DNA from: Deltaproteobacteria bacterium HGW-Deltaproteobacteria-4
Lineage (GTDB): Bacteria > Desulfobacterota > Desulfuromonadia > Desulfuromonadales > UBA2197
Direction of reading: 5' to 3'
DNA: 64,000 nt
Assembly: GCA_002841765.1 (NCBI GenBank)
Contig: PHAV01000005.1
Span: 104,466-168,465 of the forward strand
Of this stretch, positions 1 to 6,699 are shown one piece after another. Both the position numbers and the translations under genes were made by a program. The notes beneath the pieces are model-generated. The model searched no databases. It was given only the letters and a program-made list of their open reading frames with translations, and had not been told where the DNA came from. Each line of letters begins with the position of its first letter. Position 1 is the first letter of the stretch.

Positions 1-1
1 C

Positions 2-100
2 GTTGGCGTCTGCTTTTCCATCATGGGGGTTCTGTTTATCCGACTGGTCAGGAATCGAACGAACAATCTTCTCAGTCAATGCTCAAAATCCAGTGAATAG
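2..100 (+). CDS. C-terminal end of a possible membrane protein (partial)
   Basis: An open frame enters from the left edge and ends with TAG at 98-100. Its 32 codons read as a hydrophobic stretch (VGVCFSIMGVLFIRLV) followed by a short polar tail rich in Arg, Asn and Ser. That is the usual look of a last transmembrane helix plus cytoplasmic tail. It lies 49 bases before the next gene on the same strand. The family cannot be named from so little. The frame could also be chance, because no start is visible. Confidence 0.35.
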   Translation, partial: VGVCFSIMGVLFIRLVRNRTNNLLSQCSKSSE

Positions 101-149
101 CCATAAGGAAATTTAATCTCTTCAAGCATAACCTCACGAAAGCCTGAAT

Positions 150-1835
150 ATGCAGACCTTTAAGAAAGAAGAAGCAGACTACCTGATGAGTTACCGCAAC
201 ATCATGGATTCGGTTGCTGACGGCGTTTTCACGGTAGACAAGAATATGATCATAACGACCTATAACCGGGCGGCAGAAGAAATGACGGGTTATTCCCGTG
301 AAGAAGCTATCGGCCGGCCCTGCCATGAGATTTTTCGTACGGATGTCTGTATGGACAGTTGCCCGCTCAAGGAAGCTCTGAAGAAGAATAAGTCGGTTGT
401 AAGTAGGGAAGTTCATATTCTTGACAAACATGGGGCCAGCACCCCGATCTCAGTCAGTGCATCGGTGCTGCAGGACTCGGAGGGAAATATCGTCGGTGGA
501 GTTGAAACTATCCGAAATTTAAAGGAATTTTCTACAATTCTTGACAGCGTAGCGGATGGCGTTTTCACCGTAGATGACAAAATGATTATATTGTCTTTCA
601 ATCGGGCTGCTGAAGAGTTGACCGGCTATTCTCATGATGAAGCCATCGGAAGGCATTGTTATGAGGTCTTTCGCTCGGATGCCTGTACTCATGGCTGCCC
701 TGTCAAGGAGGCCGTAGAAACCGGATTGCCGGTTGTGAATCGGGAATTTGAAATTACGGACCGGAAAAATAATAAAAAGCCGATTTCTGTGAGTGCGTCC
801 GTTTTGCTGGACAGTTCAGGGAGACCGCGGGGGGGGGTTGAAACGATCCGGGATCTCTCATTCATCCACATTCTCAAAAATGAATTGCATGATAAATACA
901 CTTTTCAAAATCTTATCAGCCGCAACCACTCGATGCGGCGCCTATTTGATGTCATGGCTGATATCGCTGCGAGCGAGGCAACCGTATTCCTTCACGGCGA
1001 AAGCGGCACCGGCAAGGAACTTTTTGCCAGAGCAATCCATGACTTAAGTCCCCGTAAAAACGGTCCGCTGGTGATTGTCAACTGCGGTGCCTTGCCGGAA
1101 ACCCTTCTTGAGGCCGAAATATTCGGGGTTAGAAAGGGAGCTTATACCGGCGCGGGTGAAAACAGGCCGGGTCGGCTTGAATTGTGTAACGGCGGAACGT
1201 TTTTCCTCGACGAAATTGGTGATCTGCCGCTGCAGTTGCAGGTGAAGCTGTTGAGAGTTCTGGAAAACAAGGAGTACCAACCGTTGGGTGCAAAAAATCC
1301 GTTGAAGGCGGATGTCCGTTTCATCACCGCCACGCACAGAAATCTTGCACAGATGGTTGAAGAGGGTACTTTCCGTCGAGATCTTTATTTCAGAATAAAT
1401 ATTGTAGAGTTAAATATCCCACCGCTCCGTGAGCGGAGGGAAGATATCCCCCTTTTGATAGAGATCGCACTGAAAAAATTCAATTTGTCATATGGAAGAA
1501 GAGTTCTAAGAATTTCACCCGAAGTTCTCAAGATCCTGCTTGCCCATGATTTCCCCGGAAATGTTCGGGAATTGTTGAATTTGATCGAACAAGCGGTTAT
1601 TCTCTGCAAGGGAAGCGAGATCGGGATTGATCTTCTGCCAAAAGGTTTTCTCCTTAAGGCTAACGACAAAGAGAAGCTGCCCCGGCAACGTTCCAGTAAA
1701 ACTCCAGACGTTAACGTTCTTAGCGAAGTCATTTCCCGACATAAGGGCAACCGGACAGGAGCGGCCCAGGAACTTGGTGTCAACCGGTCAACATTGTGGC
1801 GATGGGTTAAAACCACCGGCATTACGGATTTTTAG
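150..1835 (+). CDS. Sigma-54-dependent activator with two cysteine-bearing PAS domains
   Basis: A bacterial enhancer-binding protein of 561 residues that would activate sigma-54 RNA polymerase. Two near-identical PAS domains lie at about 15-125 and 130-245. Each carries the same C-x8-C-x3-C pattern (C58/C67/C71 and C170/C179/C183), which suggests a thiol, metal or redox sensor (inference). The AAA+ domain follows, with Walker A GESGTGKE at about 283-290, the sigma-54 contact loop GAYTGA at about 330-335 (a GAFTGA variant) and Walker B FFLDEIG. A Fis-type helix-turn-helix lies at about 520-555. There is no receiver domain, so sensing should be through PAS. The start has a weak ribosome site; the ATG at 186 is an alternative. 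It probably controls the small-gene operon at 2743-3393, which has a sigma-54-like promoter. Confidence 0.9.
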   Translation: MQTFKKEEADYLMSYRNIMDSVADGVFTVDKNMIITTYNRAAEEMTGYSREEAIGRPCHEIFRTDVCMDSCPLKEALKKNKSVVSREVHILDKHGASTPISVSASVLQDSEGNIVGGVETIRNLKEFSTILDSVADGVFTVDDKMIILSFNRAAEELTGYSHDEAIGRHCYEVFRSDACTHGCPVKEAVETGLPVVNREFEITDRKNNKKPISVSASVLLDSSGRPRGGVETIRDLSFIHILKNELHDKYTFQNLISRNHSMRRLFDVMADIAASEATVFLHGESGTGKELFARAIHDLSPRKNGPLVIVNCGALPETLLEAEIFGVRKGAYTGAGENRPGRLELCNGGTFFLDEIGDLPLQLQVKLLRVLENKEYQPLGAKNPLKADVRFITATHRNLAQMVEEGTFRRDLYFRINIVELNIPPLRERREDIPLLIEIALKKFNLSYGRRVLRISPEVLKILLAHDFPGNVRELLNLIEQAVILCKGSEIGIDLLPKGFLLKANDKEKLPRQRSSKTPDVNVLSEVISRHKGNRTGAAQELGVNRSTLWRWVKTTGITDF

Positions 1836-1913
1836 CGATTAGTTTAACTCCCCGGGTGTTGCAAAAATTTTTCTGGCTCACTTGCCCTGTTTTAACAAGA
1901 CCATGCTGAGGAA

Positions 1914-2699
1914 ATGGAGTTTACATTGGGAACTTCTCGAAATGACTTGCGCCAGTTGAGTTCACAAATAGATGTTCTCTTTGATTTGGGAAAAAGAGAG
2001 GAGGCTGCAGTGCTATTGGAAAGAGCTATTAGCGCTTCAGCAGGAGACACAGTCTACAATCTTTTTTTTCTAGGGGAAGCGGCGGGTTACCTGGAAAAGG
2101 ACCGAAGAAAACAAAAGGATTATTTACTGCAAGCCTACCAGCTCGAAGAGAATGATCCTTATATAGTCAAAAATTTAGGGGTTTATTATCTTATTAACAA
2201 ACATGAACGGAAGGCGATCAAGTTATTCGACAAAGCAATTGAGCTCGACTCTAACGATTTTGAATCATTCCGAAATAAAGGTCTGGCCCTTTCAAATCTA
2301 GGCAGAGAGAGAAAAGCCATGGAATGGTTTGCCCGGGCCATCACCATGAACCCTTCCGACTATGACTCTATACGACAAACCGGGATTTCCCATTCTAAGC
2401 TGGGAAAAGATATGGAAGCAATCGAGTGGTTCAAGAAGGCGCTGCAGGTAAATGAGAATGATTATGATTCCATGAGGCAGATGGGCATATCTCTTGCCAT
2501 GCTTGGAAAATATGACGCTTCGGTCGAACTTCTCAAGTTGGCACTATCTGTCAATCCTAACGATTTTGAAAGTAAAAGAAATCTCCATCTTGTCTTAAGA
2601 AAAATGTCCGGCGAAGGGGAAACTTTCTTCTCCAGAATGCTGAACTATTTCGGCAGAAAACTTGCCTTGGCTTGGAAGTATTTGATTAATAAACTATAA
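1914..2699 (+). CDS. Tetratricopeptide repeat protein
   Basis: A 261-residue protein made almost entirely of TPR helices, with no signal peptide. Repeats from about residue 60 to 225 show the typical G-x-x-x-x-A-x-x-x-F-x-x-A-I spacing (for example RKAIKLFDKAIELDS and MEAIEWFKKALQV). The C-terminus is basic and amphipathic. The role is presumably protein-protein scaffolding; no enzymatic domain is seen. It follows the sigma-54 activator by 78 bases on the same strand and converges with the small-gene operon. Its N-terminal segment (LFDLGKREEAAVLLERAI) resembles part of the third small protein (LFDSGNPDEARRLLRNTL), which hints that the two work together. It starts at ATG 1914 with GAGG just upstream. 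Confidence 0.75.
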   Translation: MEFTLGTSRNDLRQLSSQIDVLFDLGKREEAAVLLERAISASAGDTVYNLFFLGEAAGYLEKDRRKQKDYLLQAYQLEENDPYIVKNLGVYYLINKHERKAIKLFDKAIELDSNDFESFRNKGLALSNLGRERKAMEWFARAITMNPSDYDSIRQTGISHSKLGKDMEAIEWFKKALQVNENDYDSMRQMGISLAMLGKYDASVELLKLALSVNPNDFESKRNLHLVLRKMSGEGETFFSRMLNYFGRKLALAWKYLINKL

Positions 2700-2742
2700 A
2701 TATTTGTGCCGCAGGGTCATGATCGGACTTTTGTCCTTTGGC

Positions 2743-3030
2743 CTAATTTTCAAGTGTTAGCTTTAAAAAAGTCGTATCAGTAAGTTTATCAACAGCGGCT
2801 GGATGATCTTTTTTGTTCTCAGTCGCCAGGATCTTGTCGAGATTCTGGCTAATATCTGCCAAAGTGTTTCGTAGAAGTCTTCTCGCCTCATCAGGATTTC
2901 CCGAATCAAACAGATCATTGATAATACCCATTCTTGAATTGTCTCCGGGTAATTTCATCAAATCTTTACTTTTCGTTGAAAAAGAGAGGGAGATGCTTTC
3001 CAGTCCAGTGTAATTACTTTTAGCTTTCAT
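2743..3030 (-). CDS. Small protein C of the micro-operon: MKAK-leader plus TPR-like segment
   Basis: A 95-residue soluble protein of unknown function. Its first ten residues, MKAKSNYTGL, nearly match those of the first small protein of the same operon (MKAKNSYSGL), although the rest differs. Residues about 45-70 form a helical hairpin (DLFDSGNPDEARRLLRNTLAD) that resembles the N-terminus of the neighbouring TPR protein. I start it at 3030 because its ATG overlaps the stop of the preceding small gene as ATGA, a sign of translational coupling. The longer reading from 3060 would add ten residues that belong to that gene's coding sequence. It converges with the TPR gene; no clear terminator is seen in the 43-base gap. 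Confidence 0.6.
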   Translation of the reverse strand: MKAKSNYTGLESISLSFSTKSKDLMKLPGDNSRMGIINDLFDSGNPDEARRLLRNTLADISQNLDKILATENKKDHPAAVDKLTDTTFLKLTLEN

Positions 3031-3182
3031 AAAACCCCCTTGACAGCAGCCCAGAGGCAACCGTCAGACAAACTGCTGCAAATCGACCAGATCACAAAAA
3101 ACTCAATAATGATCAGAATCCCGCTGAGCAAACCTTGATTCTCAGAACACAATAATACTTTAAAATATTTATGAGTTTTCAT
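3027..3182 (-). CDS. Small hydrophobic protein B of the micro-operon (51 aa)
   Basis: A 51-codon gene too short for routine gene calling. It starts at ATG 3182 with a near-ideal ribosome site (GGAGGTGTGAT directly before the ATG). It ends in TGA overlapping the next gene's ATG (ATGA). The product begins MKTHKYFKVLL, has one strongly hydrophobic helix at about residues 18-36 (GLLSGILIIIEFFVIWSI) and holds three cysteines (positions 12, 35 and 42). It is probably an inner-membrane peptide. The tight spacing to the genes on both sides supports it as real. Function unknown. Confidence 0.6.
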   Translation of the reverse strand: MKTHKYFKVLLCSENQGLLSGILIIIEFFVIWSICSSLSDGCLWAAVKGVL

Positions 3183-3234
3183 ATCACACCTCCGCTAAGA
3201 AGAAGATATCGGGAAAACCCTCAGCAGCAAAAAT

Positions 3235-3393
3235 CTACATGCTCTTGACGAACTGAACTATCGCATTACCAAAACCCGTAACTGACCATGCGACAAAACC
3301 ACTGATAAAAACAACAATCCCGGCGAAAATAACAATGCTTCCTTTTGCTGTCGTTGTAGCAACCAATCCCGAATAAGAATTTTTTGCTTTCAT
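3235..3393 (-). CDS. Small hydrophobic protein A of the micro-operon (52 aa)
   Basis: First gene of the three-gene minus-strand operon. Start chosen at ATG 3393, which has AAAGGGG about nine bases upstream; the longer open frame to 3495 has no ribosome site and would cross the putative promoter. The 52-residue product begins MKAKNSYSGL, followed by a Thr-rich link and a long hydrophobic segment (about 18-44: GSIVIFAGIVVFISGF continuing into AWSVTGF), ending QFVKSM. It resembles a single-pass membrane peptide or a holin- or bacteriocin-like peptide, but no family is recognised. The N-terminal ten residues are shared with protein C two genes downstream. Confidence 0.6.
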   Translation of the reverse strand: MKAKNSYSGLVATTTAKGSIVIFAGIVVFISGFVAWSVTGFGNAIVQFVKSM

Positions 3394-3441
3394 GATATGA
3401 TCCCCTTTCACGTCTATTTGCCAAGCATTATGCTTATATAT

Positions 3442-3457
3442 ATCAAGAATAGTGCCA
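3442..3457 (-). promoter_or_regulatory. Putative sigma-54 promoter of the micro-operon
   Basis: On the minus strand the sequence TGGCACTATTCTTGAT matches the -24/-12 consensus (TGGCAC-N5-TTGCW) at every conserved base except the C of the -12 GC, with correct spacing. It lies about 49 bases before the ATG at 3393. A sigma-54 activator gene lies 1.6 kb away. Because the -12 base deviates, this is a candidate only. Confidence 0.5.
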
Positions 3458-3556
3458 ACAAAATTTACCACTTGCATAAAATATAAATATAGCAATAACG
3501 GATGGTTATGGATTTGAGATAGTGTCAGGGTGATTAGCGTTGTGTGTTACGCGTAT

Positions 3557-3663
3557 TGTGCAACATGCAACAGTAGGGAGTTTGTACGGTGATTTATCTT
3601 TGTTTAACAAGCAATTACGTGTTGTTATCGTTCTTTGCAACACTCCAGTTTCCTTCTGCAACG
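3557..3663. repeat. Cluster of TGCAAC(A) repeats, possible activator binding sites
   Basis: TGCAACA occurs at 3559-3565, 3566-3572 and 3636-3642, and TGCAACG at 3657-3663. On the minus strand the first pair reads TGT-N10-ACA (3557-3572), the architecture of NifA-type upstream activating sites. The cluster sits about 100-220 bases upstream of the putative sigma-54 promoter, the usual distance for enhancer sites. Binding by the neighbouring PAS activator is inference. Confidence 0.4.
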
Positions 3664-3908
3664 CGACATGGCATGACCCTCCCCCTCTTAATCCTCTGAG
3701 ATGCTGCTGCGCCACGTAATTGCCCTTGGTGACACTCCAGACCCGTATCGTCGCAGGCCGTCACCAGGAAGCGGGTTGGTGTCGCCTTTGTTACACTTCG
3801 GGCCAAGGATGAGAGCTTGAGCCAAATTTTTCGGTGCGTTTTTGCTGAAAAAAGGTAAACTCTCGTCGTAAAGAATGACCGTCACTCTTCTCTGTCAGGA
3901 GGTTTTCC

Positions 3909-6578
3909 GTGGTCTCTGCCGGTCTCGATACCTTGCGTACCCGCCGCACCCTCTCCATACACAATAATGAGTACGATTACTTCAGCATCAGCGCCGCCGA
4001 AGACGCCGGGATTGGTGATCTTCGTCTCCTCCCCCTTAGCCTGCGCATCCTGCTGGAGAATTTGTTGCGCTGCGAGGATGGCCGCACTGTCACGGTTGAA
4101 GATGTTGCCGCCTTTGCGATCTGGCTGGAGCAGCGCACTTCGGCGCGCGAGATTGCCTTTATGCCGGCGCGCATCCTCATGCAGGACTTTACCGGCGTGC
4201 CGGCGATCGTCGATCTCGCGGCACTGCGCGAAGCGGCGGTCAAAGCCGGCGGCGACGCGCAGCGGGTGAATCCGCGCATCCCCGTCGATCTGGTCATTGA
4301 TCATTCCGTGACGGTGGAGCGGGCCGGCTGCGACGATGCCTTTGCCATCAATGTCCAAGTGGAGATGGAGCGCAACCGCGAGCGCTATACTCTGTTGCGC
4401 TGGGCACAGCAATCCTTTGCTAATGTCCGCGTTGTGCCGCCGGGGACCGGAATCTGCCATCAGGTCAATCTCGAATATCTGGCGAAAGTCGTCTGGAGCC
4501 GCGACAGTGACGGCCGGCGACTGGCTTATCCCGATACGGTGGTCGGTACTGACAGTCACACGCCAATGGTCAACGGCCTCGGTGTCCTTGCCTGGGGGGT
4601 GGGGGGGATTGAAGCGGAAGCGGCGATGCTTGGCCGGCCGATGTCGATGCTGTTGCCGGAAGTGGTTGGCGTCAAGTTGTCGGGTGCCCTACAACCGGGG
4701 GTGACGGCGACCGATCTCGTCCTTTATATCACCGAACTGCTACGCAATTTTGGTGTAGTCGGCAAGTTTGTCGAATTTTTCGGCGTTGGTCTCGACCATC
4801 TGCCGATTGCCGACCGGGCGACGATCAGCAATATGGCGCCGGAGTACGGCGCCACCTGCGGCTATTTCCCCGTCGACCAGGTGACTCTCAATTATCTGCG
4901 TTTTACCGGCCGGGATGAAGAAAATATTACCTTGGTTGAAGCTTACGCCCGGGCGCAGGGGCTGTGGCGTGATGCGGACAGTGTCACCCCCCGCTTTACT
5001 GCGACCCTCGAATTCGATCTCGCCAGCGTCGCGCCGACCCTGGCCGGCCCGAAACGGCCGCAGGATCGTGTCGCCCTTTCGGCCCTGACGGCGGCCTTTG
5101 ACGCGACCTTGCCGCTCCATGAGCAGGGAAAAGAGATGGCGGTTGCCGGGCAGGAACAACCGTTGCGGCAGGGTGATGTCGTCATCGCCGCCATCACTTC
5201 CTGCACCAATACCTCCAATCCAGTAGTCATGCTTACCGCCGGCCTCCTCGCCCGCAAAGCCCGCGCCCTCGGATTGCAAAGCCAACCCTGGGTCAAGACC
5301 TCGCTGGCACCGGGCTCCAAGGTGGTGAGCGCTTACCTGCGACAATCCGGCTTGCAGGACGATCTCGATGCTCTCGGGTTTCAAACCGTTGGTTATGGCT
5401 GTACCACCTGCATTGGCAACTCTGGTCCCCTGGCCGAGCCGATTGCTCAGGCCATACAGGAAGGGATGCTGACGGTCAGTGCTGTCCTTTCCGGTAATCG
5501 CAACTTTGAGGGACGCATCCATCCGCAGGTAAAGGCTAACTGGCTCGCTTCTCCGCCGCTGGTTGTGGCCTTTGCCCTCGCCGGCACGGTCCGCATCGAT
5601 CTGAGCCGCGACCCTCTCGGCGTGAGCCGCTACGGGACCCTCGTCTATCTCCGTGATCTCTGGCCGGATAGCAGCGAAGTGGCCGCCGAGTTGGCGAAGA
5701 TCACTCCGCAGATGTTTAGCGACGGATATGCCGGGGTCTTTAGCGGTGATAACGAGTGGCAGGGGCTACCGGTCACTTCAAGCTCCCTCTTCCCCTGGGA
5801 TGGCGACTCCACCTATATCCGCCTCCCCCCCTTTGTCGCTCTGACCGAACCGGCGACGACGATGGCCGGTTTTTCCGGCGCCCGCGTCCTTGCTCTTCTT
5901 GGCGACTCGATTACCACCGACCATATCTCCCCGGCCGGGAATATCCGTCCCGACAGTCCGGCCGGCGTCTATCTGCAGAAGCACTGGGTCAAACCGGCCG
6001 ATTTCAATTCTTACGGCTCGCGGCGCGGCAATCATCAGGTAATGATGCGCGGCACCTTTGCCAATGTCCGTCTCCATAACGAGATGATCAGCGAACGGGA
6101 AGGGGGCTTTACCCGCCATCAACCGTCGCAGGAGATGATGACCATCTTCGCTGCTGCCGAGCGCTATGCTCTGGAGAAGGTACCGCTGCTGGTGGTTGCC
6201 GGCAAGGAGTACGGATCCGGGTCGAGTCGCGACTGGGCAGCCAAGGGGCCCAAGCTCCTCGGGGTCCGCGCCATCCTCGCCGAGAGTTTTGAACGGATCC
6301 ACCGCTCCAATCTGGTCGGGATGGGGATCTTCCCGCTGCAGTTTCTTGACGGTGCCAGCCGCAAAAGTCTCGGCCTTGATGGCAGCGAAGAGATCGACCT
6401 CCTCCCTGCCGTGTCGATTGGGCCTCGGCAGAAGTTGCTATTGCGGATTCATCGCGCTGATGGCGAGACTTTTGAACTGCCGGTCCTCAGTCGCATCGAT
6501 ACCGCCGATGAGGTCGTTTCATTTACGCAGGAGGGATTGCTCAACGATGTTCTGCGCCGGCTTTTGGTGGAAGATTAG
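3909..6578 (+). CDS. acnA: Aconitate hydratase A
   Basis: Interconverts citrate and isocitrate in the TCA cycle, using a labile [4Fe-4S] cluster in the cytoplasm. The 889-residue length is normal for the AcnA/IRP1 family. The N-terminal IRLLLENLLR-like segment is present as LRILLENLLR. The first cluster cysteine is in SCTNTSNP and the other two are in GYGCTTCIGNSGPL. The C-terminal swivel domain carries the substrate-binding GKEYGSGSSRDWAAKG. The start is GTG with AGGAGG six bases upstream. It is probably transcribed alone, with a serA promoter following. Confidence 0.97.
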   Translation: MVSAGLDTLRTRRTLSIHNNEYDYFSISAAEDAGIGDLRLLPLSLRILLENLLRCEDGRTVTVEDVAAFAIWLEQRTSAREIAFMPARILMQDFTGVPAIVDLAALREAAVKAGGDAQRVNPRIPVDLVIDHSVTVERAGCDDAFAINVQVEMERNRERYTLLRWAQQSFANVRVVPPGTGICHQVNLEYLAKVVWSRDSDGRRLAYPDTVVGTDSHTPMVNGLGVLAWGVGGIEAEAAMLGRPMSMLLPEVVGVKLSGALQPGVTATDLVLYITELLRNFGVVGKFVEFFGVGLDHLPIADRATISNMAPEYGATCGYFPVDQVTLNYLRFTGRDEENITLVEAYARAQGLWRDADSVTPRFTATLEFDLASVAPTLAGPKRPQDRVALSALTAAFDATLPLHEQGKEMAVAGQEQPLRQGDVVIAAITSCTNTSNPVVMLTAGLLARKARALGLQSQPWVKTSLAPGSKVVSAYLRQSGLQDDLDALGFQTVGYGCTTCIGNSGPLAEPIAQAIQEGMLTVSAVLSGNRNFEGRIHPQVKANWLASPPLVVAFALAGTVRIDLSRDPLGVSRYGTLVYLRDLWPDSSEVAAELAKITPQMFSDGYAGVFSGDNEWQGLPVTSSSLFPWDGDSTYIRLPPFVALTEPATTMAGFSGARVLALLGDSITTDHISPAGNIRPDSPAGVYLQKHWVKPADFNSYGSRRGNHQVMMRGTFANVRLHNEMISEREGGFTRHQPSQEMMTIFAAAERYALEKVPLLVVAGKEYGSGSSRDWAAKGPKLLGVRAILAESFERIHRSNLVGMGIFPLQFLDGASRKSLGLDGSEEIDLLPAVSIGPRQKLLLRIHRADGETFELPVLSRIDTADEVVSFTQEGLLNDVLRRLLVED

Positions 6579-6608
6579 CGGGTTGCGCCGTTTCCGGCAG
6601 CATTCAGA

Positions 6609-6637
6609 TTGACATGGCGGGGCGAAAGGCGTAGATT
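6609..6637 (+). promoter_or_regulatory. Sigma-70-type promoter for serA
   Basis: TTGACA at 6609-6614 (perfect -35), a 17-base spacer, and TAGATT at 6632-6637 (4 of 6 match to -10). The expected transcript would start about 55 bases before the serA ATG. Confidence 0.5.
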
Positions 6638-6699
6638 GCCCCCCTTCTGGCGCCGGTCCTGCCGGTTCATTTTCTCTTTTTATCTTTGCGAGGTCCCAG

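Larger units (their letters stand above)
3394..3908. other. Intergenic region between the micro-operon and acnA
   Basis: A 515-base gap between divergent transcription units with no credible gene. On the left it holds the sigma-54-like promoter and TGCAAC(A) repeats listed separately. Three imperfect copies of ACACTCCAG lie at 3640-3648, 3732-3740 and 3793-3801. The ribosome site AGGAGG of acnA is at 3898-3903. Base composition changes here from AT-rich on the left to GC-rich on the right. Confidence 0.6.

Noticed and set aside
3506..3885. Several overlapping minus-strand frames of 63-69 codons upstream of acnA
   Set aside because: None has a ribosome site or family match; they overlap one another and cover the repeat cluster. 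Treated as non-coding.
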